A stretch of 64,000 bases of DNA from RGIG1681 sp045650505 (GCA_045650505.1 JAZRRE010000031.1:101161-165160); one strand, 5' to 3'; counted from the stretch's first letter, positions 8,110 through 17,309 are shown. Notes: generated from the sequence alone by a model not told the origin. Numbers and translations: made by a program.

Positions 8110-9513
8110 TTATTTTCCTTCAATCATTTTTTTGAGGTCGTTTATTTCAACATCAAGTTTTTTTGACTTTTTAATATCATCTTGAACTTTGTTTTTGGCG
8201 TAAAGCACTGTTGAGTGGTCTTTTCCAAAAATGTTTCCAACGGCTTCAAGTGGAATGTTGATAAATTCTGTAATTAAATACATTGCAATTTGTCTTGCTT
8301 CGGCAATTTGTTTTGTTCTTTTTCTAGCAAGAAGCTCTTCTTTTTTAACGTTATAGAATTTGCAAACAATATCAATAATTTTTGTTGCATCAATGGTTTC
8401 TTCATCTTCTTTTGCAATATCTTTAAGTGCTTCTCTTGCAGTTGCAAGTGTCACGATATCTTCTTTTTGAAGAGAAGAGTAGAACACTGCACGAGAAAGA
8501 TAGCCTTCCATTGTTCTAATGTTTGATGTTGAAAGTTCAGCAATATATTCAATAACTTCTCTTGAAACATTAAAACGTTCTTGTTGAGCCTTTTTATTGA
8601 GTATTGCAATTTTTGTTTCAATATCAGGAACACTGATGTCGGCAAGCATACCCCATTCAAGACGAGAACGAAGTCTTTCTTCAAGTGGGTTTAACTCTTT
8701 TGGCTGTTTATCAGAAGTAATAATGATTTGCTTTCCTTTTTGATGAAGTTCATTGAAAATGTTGAAGAACTGTTCTTGAGTTTGTTCTTTCTTTATTATG
8801 TGTTGAATGTCATCAATAATCAAAACATCTGCGTTTAAATAAGTTTCTTTAAACTTTGAAGCAGTTTTTGTTTGAAGTGAGTTAACAAAATCATCGGTGA
8901 ACTTATAAGTTGTGACATAAATAACATTAAGTTCTGGGTGATTTTCTGTTATGTGGTTTCCAATCGCGTAGAGAAGGTGAGTTTTTCCAAGACCTGGTCC
9001 ACCATAAATAAAGAGTGGGTTAACTTTCTTTCCAGGTTCTTCTGCAACAGCTTTTGCGATTGCTGCAGCAAACTTGTTGCTTGAACCAATGATAAAGTTG
9101 TCGAAATTATATTTAGGGTCAAACTTGAAACTTGGGTTTTCGATTGCAGGTGACGGATTGTTCTCATCAACATAAACACGCTCTTTCACTGTTTCAGGTT
9201 CTTTTTCAATTTCTTTTGTTGATTCTGCTTCACTATCATCTTTAACAACAATTTCAACATTTGTGATTGCCTTGTAAACTTTGTTTGAAGCATTTGTGAT
9301 AATCTTTTTGTAATTCTTGTTAAGCATATCTTTTGCACTTTTTGTTGATGTTGCAAGAACAATAGTGTTTTCTTTAATGTCAATTACATCAAGTGTTCGA
9401 ATCCAAACATCAAAGGCAAACATAGAAGTTTCTTTAACGATTTCTTCTTTAATGCTTTCCCAAAGAGTGAGAATGTCAATGTTTGTTGATGAAATAAAGT
9501 CGTTATTTTCCAA
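8110..9513 (-). CDS. dnaA: Chromosomal replication initiator DnaA
   Basis: The 467-residue AAA+ initiator that binds DnaA boxes and opens the origin. Domain I is residues 12-90, a charged linker follows, Walker A is GGPGLGKTH (171-179), Walker B is VLIIDDIQH (230-238), the arginine-finger region is LRSRLEWGM, and the C-terminal DNA-binding domain contains KDHSTVLYAKNKV. The start is TTG at 9513, with GGAGG 7 nt upstream; the first internal ATG would delete half of domain I. It is first in a dnaA-dnaN operon pointing away from recF, which reverses the usual orientation relative to recF-gyrB-gyrA. Confidence 0.97.
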   Translation of the reverse strand: MENNDFISSTNIDILTLWESIKEEIVKETSMFAFDVWIRTLDVIDIKENTIVLATSTKSAKDMLNKNYKKIITNASNKVYKAITNVEIVVKDDSEAESTKEIEKEPETVKERVYVDENNPSPAIENPSFKFDPKYNFDNFIIGSSNKFAAAIAKAVAEEPGKKVNPLFIYGGPGLGKTHLLYAIGNHITENHPELNVIYVTTYKFTDDFVNSLQTKTASKFKETYLNADVLIIDDIQHIIKKEQTQEQFFNIFNELHQKGKQIIITSDKQPKELNPLEERLRSRLEWGMLADISVPDIETKIAILNKKAQQERFNVSREVIEYIAELSTSNIRTMEGYLSRAVFYSSLQKEDIVTLATAREALKDIAKEDEETIDATKIIDIVCKFYNVKKEELLARKRTKQIAEARQIAMYLITEFINIPLEAVGNIFGKDHSTVLYAKNKVQDDIKKSKKLDVEINDLKKMIEGK

Positions 9514-9546
9514 AAGAAACCTCCAAGGTGTAATAATTCATTTTTA

Positions 9547-9575
9547 ATTATATAAGTTAATAAATTAAAAATCAA
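9547..9575 (-). promoter_or_regulatory. dnaA promoter
   Basis: On the minus strand TTGATT (9575-9570), a 17-bp spacer and TATAAT (9552-9547) precede the GGAGG and TTG start of dnaA. It is divergent from the recF promoter; only 60 bp lie between the two -35 boxes. I see no TTATCCACA-like DnaA box between or around them. Confidence 0.8.
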
Positions 9576-9635
9576 GGAGTTTCTCTGGACTTTGTTAAAA
9601 AGTTACAAACGAAATCTTGAAACTTTGAGATTTGC

Positions 9636-9664
9636 TCGACAATTCTCTTAAAAATTTATATAAT
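9636..9664 (+). promoter_or_regulatory. recF promoter
   Basis: TCGACA (9636-9641), a 17-bp spacer and TATAAT (9659-9664) are followed by a leader of about 30 nt to the recF ATG. The ribosome site is weak (GTGAG). Confidence 0.7.
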
Positions 9665-9699
9665 AATGCTAGAAAAAATTAAGCATTTAGTGAGAATTT

Positions 9700-10806
9700 A
9701 TGCAGGTTAAATGGGTGAAACTTAAAAACTTTAGAAACTACAACGAAGCCGTTGTGGAATTTTTTCCACGCATAAATTTAATTTCTGGTCAAAATGGTCA
9801 AGGCAAAACCAACCTTGTTGAGGCTGTAATGCTAAACGCACTTTCAAAAAGCCCAAGAACTTCGCACGATGAAGACCTTAAACTGCAGGGTGAAACCCAC
9901 ACTGAAGCCGAAGTTTGTGTTTCAAGAAATTATGGTGATGTGACTATTAAATGTGTGCTTGACAGTGAGTGTGGAAAAAAGTTTTTTATCAACTCAAACG
10001 AAGTTAAAAAAGTGAGTGAAATTTTTGGAAGTTTGGTGGCTGTTTATTTTTCTCCAAACGACCTTAAAATTGTCAGTGAATCACCGGCAGAACGTCGTGA
10101 TTTTATGGATACTGACATTTCTCAACTTTCAGGCTCTTATTATAATCTTTTGCAAAGATACAATAAAATTCTCTTTCAAAGAAACAAACTTTTAAAAACT
10201 GTGCACGATAGAGCGCTTCTTGCTGACCAGATTGATATTTGGAATGAGCAACTTGCAAGCGTTGCGGGCTATATTGTTAAAACCAGAAAAAACTTTATTG
10301 AAAAACTTAAAGAGCCAGCAAAAGCCACAATGAAATATATGACCAAAGAAGCCGACAATCTTGACATTATTTATGTTGGGGCACAAGGTGAAACCGCTGA
10401 AGAAATCAAAGCCGAAATTTTGAAATCTTTAAAATTTAATTTTGAAAAAGATATTGAACTTGGTTACACAAGTGTTGGTCCACATCGTGATGACATTAAA
10501 TTTGCCCTTAATGGAAAAGATGCAAAAGTGTTTGCAAGTCAGGGTCAACAACGAAGCATTGTGCTTGCTTTAAAACTTGCAGAGATTGAAGTTTTTGAAA
10601 AAGAAATCGGTGAGAAACCAATTCTTGTTTTAGATGATGTGTTCAGTGAACTTGACTCATCAAGGCAAAAGAAATTATATGACAAATTTGAGGGTGGGCA
10701 GGTGCTTATGACAGGTACTGCATTTAAGTTTAAACCGGCTGAAGATTATTTGGCACTCACCGTTAAAAATGGGGTTGTTAAATCAAAAATCGTTTCAAAA
10801 AAATAA
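9700..10806 (+). CDS. recF: DNA replication and repair protein RecF
   Basis: A 368-residue SMC-like ATPase that loads RecA at gaps with RecO and RecR. Walker A is SGQNGQGKTN (29-38), the signature region is SQGQQRSIVLALKLAEIE, and Walker B is PILVLDDVFSELD, all typical of RecF. Residues 1-20 (KLKNFRNYNEAVVEF) form the family N-terminal strand. It is transcribed alone from a promoter divergent from dnaA and ends at a terminator shared with the convergent 10846 gene. It is not in an operon with gyrB, which lies 1.4 kb further on behind two minus-strand orphans. Confidence 0.96.
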   Translation: MQVKWVKLKNFRNYNEAVVEFFPRINLISGQNGQGKTNLVEAVMLNALSKSPRTSHDEDLKLQGETHTEAEVCVSRNYGDVTIKCVLDSECGKKFFINSNEVKKVSEIFGSLVAVYFSPNDLKIVSESPAERRDFMDTDISQLSGSYYNLLQRYNKILFQRNKLLKTVHDRALLADQIDIWNEQLASVAGYIVKTRKNFIEKLKEPAKATMKYMTKEADNLDIIYVGAQGETAEEIKAEILKSLKFNFEKDIELGYTSVGPHRDDIKFALNGKDAKVFASQGQQRSIVLALKLAEIEVFEKEIGEKPILVLDDVFSELDSSRQKKLYDKFEGGQVLMTGTAFKFKPAEDYLALTVKNGVVKSKIVSKK

Positions 10807-10817
10807 AGCAAATAAAA

Positions 10818-10839
10818 AACACACCAAATTCGGTGTGTT
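10818..10839. terminator. Bidirectional terminator after recF
   Basis: The stem AACACACC/GGTGTGTT (10818-10825/10832-10839) is flanked by an A-run and a T-run between convergent genes. Confidence 0.9.
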
Positions 10840-10845
10840 TTTTTG

Positions 10846-11172
10846 TTATTGATTTGATGGTCCACTTTGAGAATTTCCATTAGCGAGATTTCTAAAAATG
10901 TTATCAATTCTGTCAATCAAGTCATATGCTTTTCTGATTTTTACTTGCGTGTCAGTGATTTTATCTATTCTTTTCATAGCGTCTTCAAAAGAATTAACAA
11001 CCATAAGTCTTGGAGTTTCTCTTATTCTTTTTTCGCCACTCTCAATAAACTTCAAACATTCATTTCGATAATATTTAAGTGCTTCAACAATGAATCTTGT
11101 TCGGGTGTAAACCACAGAGCCGTCATCAAGTTTTGCTTCATAGTATTTATCTTCAATAAAAAAACTCGCCAT
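10846..11172 (-). CDS. Uncharacterised 108-residue protein
   Basis: A small soluble protein that I do not recognise. It opens with MASFFIEDKYYEAKLDDGSVVYTR, a likely beta-strand pair, followed by helical sequence rich in Arg, Asp and Ile (DAMKRIDKITDTQVKIRKAYDLIDRIDNIF) and a short polar tail. I choose the ATG at 11172: GGAG lies 6 nt upstream of it but directly abuts an earlier in-frame ATG. It has its own promoter and stands between recF and gyrB, a position not occupied in the usual origin cluster. Confidence 0.7.
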   Translation of the reverse strand: MASFFIEDKYYEAKLDDGSVVYTRTRFIVEALKYYRNECLKFIESGEKRIRETPRLMVVNSFEDAMKRIDKITDTQVKIRKAYDLIDRIDNIFRNLANGNSQSGPSNQ

Positions 11173-11197
11173 AAACATCTCCAATTAATATGGTTTT

Positions 11198-11226
11198 ATT
11201 ATAAACCAACAAATTAGATTTGTAAA
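11198..11226 (-). promoter_or_regulatory. Promoter of the 10846 gene
   Basis: On the minus strand TTTACA (11226-11221), a 17-bp spacer and TATAAT (11203-11198). Confidence 0.75.
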
Positions 11227-11246
11227 TAGCAAGTTTTTTGTTTTTA

Positions 11247-11981
11247 TTAACCAGCAGAGAAGGTGAATCCTTCTTGAGTTCTTTCAACTTCGTCACCGGT
11301 TCCATTAATCATATCATCAATCATATTTCCAGCTTGCATACCGGTGTTTGATGCGGTTCCCATATTTTGTTCACACGCACCTTTAACTTGGTCAGGATTC
11401 ATTTCTTGAGCAACACTCACATAAATGATTTCAGTGAGAGCTTCAAGAAGGGTGTGTCCGGTGGTTTTGATTGCAGCTGTTCTTGAACCAAAGTTTTTAA
11501 AGTTAACTCCGGCTTGACCTCTGTCTAATTCACTCAAATCAATGTTGGCTTGTCTAACAGCAGACTTAATTTTTTCGCGAATATAGTTTTTTGCAGATTC
11601 GCCTTGACCCTTTAATGATTCAAGTTCTCCCGGACCAAAAGGAACAGTGAATTTGATTCGTTTAGAGCTTCCGCCCTCTTGTGATTTATCTTTTCCTTGT
11701 GAAATTTCATTTGCGGTGGCACGGAGTGCATCATCTAAACTTTCTTTAACAATTCCGCCATTTTTCTTATTCCAAGGCTCTGCATCGTTTTCTTCTGGCA
11801 TAACAACTTTAACAATTGTTGAATTTTCAGAAAGTTTCTTCCATTCTTTTTCAGGAATGTGTTTGCTTACAGCACTTTTAAGCACTTGATAAACCGCTTC
11901 TGGGTCTTGACCTTTAAGTTCTTGAAGGTTGATATCTTCTTTAATATTTTTAACAGTATCTTTTGATGTATTTTCAGCCAT
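11247..11981 (-). CDS. Uncharacterised 244-residue protein near the origin
   Basis: No family recognised. It has no signal peptide or membrane segment. The N-terminal third is polar and charged, the middle (about residues 105-175) contains KRIKFTVPFGPGELESLKGQGES and FKNFGSRTAAIKTTGHTLLEAL, and the C-terminus is rich in Gly, Met and Asn (GTASNTGMQAGNMIDDMINGTGDE). The ATG at 11981 has AAGGA. A promoter with TATAAT near 12013 (minus strand) faces the gyrB promoter across the 240-bp strand switch. A terminator is not obvious, so read-through into the 10846 gene is possible. Function unknown. Confidence 0.7.
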   Translation of the reverse strand: MAENTSKDTVKNIKEDINLQELKGQDPEAVYQVLKSAVSKHIPEKEWKKLSENSTIVKVVMPEENDAEPWNKKNGGIVKESLDDALRATANEISQGKDKSQEGGSSKRIKFTVPFGPGELESLKGQGESAKNYIREKIKSAVRQANIDLSELDRGQAGVNFKNFGSRTAAIKTTGHTLLEALTEIIYVSVAQEMNPDQVKGACEQNMGTASNTGMQAGNMIDDMINGTGDEVERTQEGFTFSAG

Positions 11982-12107
11982 AATTTTGTTTCCTTATATC
12001 TTGATAATTTCATTATAGCTAAAAATTTAAAAAAGTAAAACAAATTAAAAATTTAACTTTTTTATTTTAAAGTGTCAAATTTCGGCAAAAAAATGGCATA
12101 TTTTTGC

Positions 12108-12145
12108 TATAAATATATATATATTATAATATAATTATATATATA
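12108..12145. other. 38-bp pure A/T run in the gyrB strand switch, possible unwinding element
   Basis: All 38 bases are A or T, mostly alternating TA, in the 240-bp gap between a leftward and a rightward gene. A GCAAAAA/TTTTTGC stem lies just left of it (about 12085-12107). The composition suits a DNA unwinding element, but no DnaA boxes were seen beside it. Confidence 0.4.
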
Positions 12146-12157
12146 GGGCAAAATCGT

Positions 12158-12187
12158 TTGTTTTAAGGCTATTTTTTGTGCTATAAT
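12158..12187 (+). promoter_or_regulatory. gyrB-gyrA promoter with extended -10
   Basis: TTGTTT (12158-12163), an 18-bp spacer ending in TG-C, and TATAAT (12182-12187). The AAAGGGTG ribosome site precedes the ATG at 12222. Confidence 0.75.
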
Positions 12188-12221
12188 ACAGCTGTGTTAA
12201 AATAAATTTAAAGGGTGAAAT

Positions 12222-14138
12222 ATGGACGATTTATCTAAAGTAGAAAACAATTATGGTGCCGAGCAAATCACTGTGCTTCGTGGCTTGGAGCCGGTTAGAA
12301 AAAGACCGGGTATGTATATCGGTTCAACCGACACTCACGGCTTGCACCATTTAATCAGCGAAATCGTTGATAACTCTATCGACGAAGCTCTCGCTGGATA
12401 TTGTGACACCGTTTCTGTTGTCATCAACAAAGACGGTTCTTGCACCGTTACAGATAACGGTCGTGGAATTCCAACAGGAATCAACAAAGAAGAAGGAAAA
12501 AGTGCTGTTGAACTTGTTTTAACCAAACTTCACGCAGGTGGAAAGTTCGGTGATGGGGGATACAAAATTTCAGGTGGTCTTCACGGTGTTGGTTTGTCTT
12601 GCGTTAACGCACTTTCAGAATGGCTTGAAGTTGAAGTTAAGCAAAACGGAAAAATCCACAAACAAACTTATAACAGGGGCATTCCACAACGCGACCTTGC
12701 AGTTGTTGGTGATACTACGGAAACCGGCACAAAGGTTACATTTATGCCTGATGACACCATTTTTGAAACCGTTGTGTTCGATTATGATGTGATTAGAAAA
12801 AGACTTCGTGAACTTGCGTTCTTAAATAAAGGAATCACAATTATCATCAAAGACGTAAGAGCTGGAAAAGAAGAAACCTTCCATTATGAAGGTGGAATTG
12901 TTGAGTTTGTTAACGAACTTAACGAAGGCAAAAACACAATTCTTAAAAAGCCAATCTATATTGATTTCACATCAAAAGATGGCACAGGTCAAATTGAAAT
13001 TGCATTCCAATATAACGATGGTTATAACGAAATCATTCACGGATATGCAAATAACATCAATACCACCGAAGGTGGAACTCATATTGAAGGTTTCAAAAAA
13101 GCGCTTTATAAAGTTATTAATGACTATGGTCATAAACTCAAAATTTTAAAAGATGCAGATAAACTTTCAGGTGATGATGTTCGTGAAGGTATCACTGCTG
13201 TTGTTTCAGTTAAACTTCAAGAGCCACAATTTGAAGGACAAACCAAAACTAAACTTGGAAACAGCTATATGTCTGCAGAAGTTTCAAATGCTGTTGTTGA
13301 ACACTTTGGAACATATCTTGAAGAGAATCCAGACAATGCTAGAAGCATTATTTTAAGGTCTGTCACAGCTCAAAAAGCAAGAGAAGCAGCGCAAGCAGCA
13401 AGAAGTATGGCAAGAAGAAAAGGTGCACTTGAGTCAACTACTCTTCCTGGCAAACTTGCTGACTGCACCGAAAAAGACCCAAAACTCTGCGAAATCTATA
13501 TTGTTGAGGGTGATTCTGCGGGTGGAACAGCAAAACAATGCCGTGACCGTAGATTTCAGGCTATTCTTCCACTTCGTGGAAAGATTTTGAATGTTGAAAA
13601 AGCAAGGCTCAACCACGTTCTTGCAAACGAAGAAATCAAAGCAATGATAACCGCTTTTGGTGGCGGTGTAGGTCAAGAATTTGACCCAGAAAAGCTTCGT
13701 TATGACAAAATTATTTGTATGACCGATGCCGATGTTGATGGTGCACACATTAGAATATTACTTCTCACATTCTTCTATCGTTATATGCCGGGGCTTATTG
13801 AAAGTGGTCACGTTTATTCAGCAATGCCTCCACTTTACAAACTTCAAAAAGGCAAACGCATTGAATATTGTTACAGCGAACAAGAAAAGGCTGCAAAAGT
13901 TCAAGAAATGGGAACAAAAGGTCTTGATGTTCAACGTTATAAAGGTCTTGGTGAAATGGATAAAGACCAACTTTGGGATACCACAATGAACCCAGAGCAT
14001 CGTGGTCTTATTCAAATTCAAATGAAAGATGCAATTGAAGCCGACAAGATTTTCACTCTTTTAATGGGTGATGCTCCAGAACTTCGTCGTAAGTTTATTG
14101 AAGAAAATGCAAAACTTGTTGAAGATTTGGATGTGTAG
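12222..14138 (+). CDS. gyrB: DNA gyrase subunit B
   Basis: The 638-residue ATPase subunit of gyrase, which introduces negative supercoils. The GHKL ATPase domain has the motifs EIVDNSIDEA, DNGRGIP and GGLHGVGLSCVNAL; the transducer and TOPRIM domains follow, with EGDSAGG (about 428-434) and the metal-binding DADVDG. The length and the QTKTKLGN motif in the transducer are typical of GyrB in this phylum. It is followed by gyrA after 9 nt, in one operon. Confidence 0.97.
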   Translation: MDDLSKVENNYGAEQITVLRGLEPVRKRPGMYIGSTDTHGLHHLISEIVDNSIDEALAGYCDTVSVVINKDGSCTVTDNGRGIPTGINKEEGKSAVELVLTKLHAGGKFGDGGYKISGGLHGVGLSCVNALSEWLEVEVKQNGKIHKQTYNRGIPQRDLAVVGDTTETGTKVTFMPDDTIFETVVFDYDVIRKRLRELAFLNKGITIIIKDVRAGKEETFHYEGGIVEFVNELNEGKNTILKKPIYIDFTSKDGTGQIEIAFQYNDGYNEIIHGYANNINTTEGGTHIEGFKKALYKVINDYGHKLKILKDADKLSGDDVREGITAVVSVKLQEPQFEGQTKTKLGNSYMSAEVSNAVVEHFGTYLEENPDNARSIILRSVTAQKAREAAQAARSMARRKGALESTTLPGKLADCTEKDPKLCEIYIVEGDSAGGTAKQCRDRRFQAILPLRGKILNVEKARLNHVLANEEIKAMITAFGGGVGQEFDPEKLRYDKIICMTDADVDGAHIRILLLTFFYRYMPGLIESGHVYSAMPPLYKLQKGKRIEYCYSEQEKAAKVQEMGTKGLDVQRYKGLGEMDKDQLWDTTMNPEHRGLIQIQMKDAIEADKIFTLLMGDAPELRRKFIEENAKLVEDLDV

Positions 14139-14147
14139 GGGGAAATT

Positions 14148-16679
14148 ATGGCAAAGAAAAGAGATTATAGTTTAGAACATGAAAAAATCATTGACAACAC
14201 AGTCATTCATCCTGTTGAAATCAATGATGAAATGAAAAAAAGTTTCATTGCTTATGCAATGGCTGTTAACGTTTCAAGAGCCATTCCTGATGTTAGAGAT
14301 GGTTTGAAACCGGTTCACAGAAGAATTTTATATTCAATGAATGAAGTGGGAATCACTTCTGATAAACCACATAAAAAATGTGCGAGAATCGTCGGTGACG
14401 TTCTTGGAAAATATCACCCACATGGTGACAGTTCAGTTTATGGCGCACTTGTTAGACTTGCGCAAGATTTTGCAATTCGTTATCAACTTGTTGAAGGTCA
14501 CGGAAACTTCGGTTCTGTTGATGGTGACCCACCAGCAGCTTATCGTTACACTGAAGCAAGACTTTCAAAGCTTGCAGGTGAAATGCTTCGAGATATCGAC
14601 AAAGAAACCGTTGATTTCTCACCAAACTTCGATGCAACTTTAAAGCAACCTGATGTGCTTCCAGCAAGATTCCCAAACCTTCTTGTTAATGGTTCAGATG
14701 GTATCGCGGTTGGTATGGCAACAAACATTCCACCACACAACCTTAACGAAGTTGTCAACGCAACAATCGCAGTACTTAATAACCCAGAAATCACAATCGA
14801 AGAAATTATGGAAATTATGCCAGCACCTGATTATCCAACAGGTGGCGTGATTATGGGCACTGATGCACTCCGTCAAGCATACCTCACAGGTAAAGGCGGT
14901 GTGGTTATTCGTTCAAAAACCGAAATTGAAGAAGATAATGATGGCAAATCAAGAATCGTAGTAACCGAAATTCCTTATCAAGTGAATAAGGCTGAAATGA
15001 TTAAGCAAATCGCTGAAATGGTTAAAAATAAGCGTATTGAAGGCATTAGTGATATCAAAGAAGAATCTGATAGACACGGTATGCGTTTGGTGTTTGATGT
15101 TAAGCGTGATGCAAATGCACAAGTTGTGCTTAACACACTCTTTAAAAAGACACAACTTCAATGCTCTTATGGCATTAATTTCTTGGCTCTTGTTGATGGT
15201 TATCCAAGAGTTTTAAACATTAAGCAAATTTTAGAAAATTATATTGCTCACCAAAAAGAAGTTATTTATAGAAGAACAAAGTTTGATTTAAACAAAGCTG
15301 AAGAAAGAGAACATATCATTGAAGGCTTGGTTGTGGCTCTTGCAAATATTGATGAAGTTATCAAAATCATCAAGGCTTCAAAAGATAGAGAAGAGGCTTC
15401 AAACAGTCTTCAATCAGCATTTATGCTTTCAGCAGTTCAAGCTGGTGCTATTCTTGATATGCGTCTTCAAAGACTCACAAGCCTTGAAGTTGAAAAACTC
15501 AACAACGAACTTGCTGACCTTCGAGCACTCATCATTGAACTTAAAGGCATTCTTGCTAGCGAAGAAAAAATTAAAGGCGTTATTGCTAAAGAACTTGGTG
15601 AAGTTTGTGAACAATATGGTGATGAAAGAAAGACAGAAGTTGATTACACTTCTTCAACTGACATCAATATTGAAGACCTCATTGAAAAAGAAGATGTTGT
15701 TATTTCAATGACACACTTTGGATATGTTAAACGTATCCCTGTGACTGAATATAAACAACAACACCGTGGTGGAATGGGCACAACAACCCACAAGCCAAAA
15801 GAAGAAGACTTTGTTGAACATATGTTCATTTGCTCAACACATGACACACTTATGTTCTTCACAAATAAAGGTAAGGTTTATTCACTCAAAGGTTATGATA
15901 TTCCTGAAGAGCAAAAGACAGCAAGGGGAAGAAACCTTGTGAATCTTTTAGAGCTTGAAAAAGAAGAAAGAGTTCAAGCAATTCTTCCAAAAATGCCAGA
16001 AAATAAAGGCTTTATTATGATGGCAACCCGTGATGGTCTTGTGAAGAAAACTCCTGCTGAAGAATTTGAAAGCATTAGAAAAACCGGAAAAATCGCTATC
16101 GCACTTGGTGGTAGTGATGAACTTGTGAATGTTGAATACACCGCTGGTGAAGACACTGTTATGGTTGCAACATTTAACGGAAAATGTATAAGATTCCCAG
16201 AAACCGATTGCAGACCTCTTGGTCGTGACACAATGGGTGTTAAGGCTATTGACCTTGAGCGTGGTGATTATATTGTTGATATGCTTGTTTACAAAGAAGG
16301 CAAAGACATTTTAACAATCACAGAAAAAGGCTATGGCAAGAGAACTGATGTTAGTGAATATAAAGTTCAAAACAGAAACGGAAAGGGTATTAAAGCCGGC
16401 ATTTTCAACGAAAAAACCGGAAGACTTGTTGGTCTTAAACAAGTTAGTGAAGATGAAGATGTAATGATTATTGCAAACAACGGAATCATCATTAGAACTC
16501 CAGCAAATGCAATTTCAAGAATCACTCGTGACACCATTGGTGTTAAGGTTATGCGTCTTAAAGAGGGCGACAGCGTTTCTTGCGTTGCTATTGCAGACAC
16601 CGTTGCTGAAGACATCACTGGTGAAACCGATGAAGACCCAATCATTATTGATGAACCAATCGTGACTGATGCAGAATAA
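14148..16679 (+). CDS. gyrA: DNA gyrase subunit A
   Basis: The 843-residue breakage-reunion subunit. The catalytic tyrosine is in YRYTEARLSK (about residue 128), and the quinolone-determining loop reads GKYHPHGDSSVYGALVRLAQDF, with the susceptible-type serine. The C-terminal beta-pinwheel has six blades. The GyrA-box, which is needed for wrapping DNA, reads QHRGGMG (about residue 540) rather than the usual basic QRRGGKG, so wrapping strength may be altered. The tail is acidic. It has a GGGG/GGAAATT ribosome site and ends at a strong terminator. Confidence 0.97.
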   Translation: MAKKRDYSLEHEKIIDNTVIHPVEINDEMKKSFIAYAMAVNVSRAIPDVRDGLKPVHRRILYSMNEVGITSDKPHKKCARIVGDVLGKYHPHGDSSVYGALVRLAQDFAIRYQLVEGHGNFGSVDGDPPAAYRYTEARLSKLAGEMLRDIDKETVDFSPNFDATLKQPDVLPARFPNLLVNGSDGIAVGMATNIPPHNLNEVVNATIAVLNNPEITIEEIMEIMPAPDYPTGGVIMGTDALRQAYLTGKGGVVIRSKTEIEEDNDGKSRIVVTEIPYQVNKAEMIKQIAEMVKNKRIEGISDIKEESDRHGMRLVFDVKRDANAQVVLNTLFKKTQLQCSYGINFLALVDGYPRVLNIKQILENYIAHQKEVIYRRTKFDLNKAEEREHIIEGLVVALANIDEVIKIIKASKDREEASNSLQSAFMLSAVQAGAILDMRLQRLTSLEVEKLNNELADLRALIIELKGILASEEKIKGVIAKELGEVCEQYGDERKTEVDYTSSTDINIEDLIEKEDVVISMTHFGYVKRIPVTEYKQQHRGGMGTTTHKPKEEDFVEHMFICSTHDTLMFFTNKGKVYSLKGYDIPEEQKTARGRNLVNLLELEKEERVQAILPKMPENKGFIMMATRDGLVKKTPAEEFESIRKTGKIAIALGGSDELVNVEYTAGEDTVMVATFNGKCIRFPETDCRPLGRDTMGVKAIDLERGDYIVDMLVYKEGKDILTITEKGYGKRTDVSEYKVQNRNGKGIKAGIFNEKTGRLVGLKQVSEDEDVMIIANNGIIIRTPANAISRITRDTIGVKVMRLKEGDSVSCVAIADTVAEDITGETDEDPIIIDEPIVTDAE

Positions 16680-16694
16680 TAAATAAAACAAAAA

Positions 16695-16738
16695 GAATGG
16701 CAACCCCCAATCAAGCGGGCTTCAGCCATTCTTTTTTT
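16695..16738 (+). terminator. gyrA terminator
   Basis: The stem GAATGGC/GCCATTC (16695-16701/16725-16731), with an inner CCC/GGG pairing, is followed by seven T residues. Confidence 0.88.
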
Positions 16739-16801
16739 ATGCAGTCATAAATATAAAAAAATAATCAAAAAATAAAAATAAAATGAAAAAAATACATAAA
16801 A

Positions 16802-16826
16802 AAAGAACAGGCAAAACCTGTTCTTT
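16802..16826. terminator. Terminator of the orphan block (minus strand)
   Basis: The stem AAAGAACAGG/CCTGTTCTTT with a 5-nt loop is flanked by A- and T-runs and lies just past the 16838 gene. Confidence 0.88.
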
Positions 16827-16837
16827 TATGTTTTAAA

Positions 16838-17284
16838 CTATTTATCTTCTTTTGCTAATTGTTTAAGAATAGCATCAATTTCTGCAAATTTAGCCTTTTG
16901 AGCCTCATTAAGAACTGCAGATTTTTCTTTTTCGATATCAGCAATAGAAACTTTTTCAGTTCCAGCTGGTGGAACTTCATCAATAGTGTCAAGAAGGGCA
17001 CTCATTGAAACAATTTGGTCAAAGAATTTTGGGTCTGTTTTTTGAAGATTCATAAACTTATTGAAAGTTCCTTCAAGGTCTTCTGATGGTGCAAAAACAG
17101 CATCAAATTTTTCAAAGAAAGCATCAATTTCTTTTTCATCATCAGGCATAACATCACTTGCTTGGCAAATTGCTTCAGCGGTTTCAACAATTTCAAGTTC
17201 TTCAGGTGTAAAATCAAGTTCAGCAAGTTCTTTTTCTGTGAATACTGTTGAAAGTATTGATTTATTTTCATTATTCTTTTTCAT
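16838..17284 (-). CDS. Uncharacterised acidic 148-residue protein
   Basis: No family recognised. The sequence is acidic, Cys-poor and predicted helical (FTEKELAELDFTPEELEIVETAEAICQ; FFEKFDAVFAPSEDLEGTFNKFMNLQ), ending in a charged helix EAQKAKFAEIDAILKQLAKEDK. No signal or membrane segment. The start is the ATG at 17284, with AGGAG 8 nt upstream; a longer reading would overlap the upstream gene. It starts 25 nt after the 506-residue gene and probably shares its transcript. It may be a soluble partner of that hydrophobic protein, by position only. Confidence 0.72.
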   Translation of the reverse strand: MKKNNENKSILSTVFTEKELAELDFTPEELEIVETAEAICQASDVMPDDEKEIDAFFEKFDAVFAPSEDLEGTFNKFMNLQKTDPKFFDQIVSMSALLDTIDEVPPAGTEKVSIADIEKEKSAVLNEAQKAKFAEIDAILKQLAKEDK

Positions 17285-17309
17285 ATATTTTCTCCTAATT
17301 TCTTTAAAA

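Noticed and set aside
14830..15215. DnaA-box-like TTATCCAA sequences
   Set aside because: They lie inside gyrA codons, are isolated and match only seven bases; chance is the simpler explanation.
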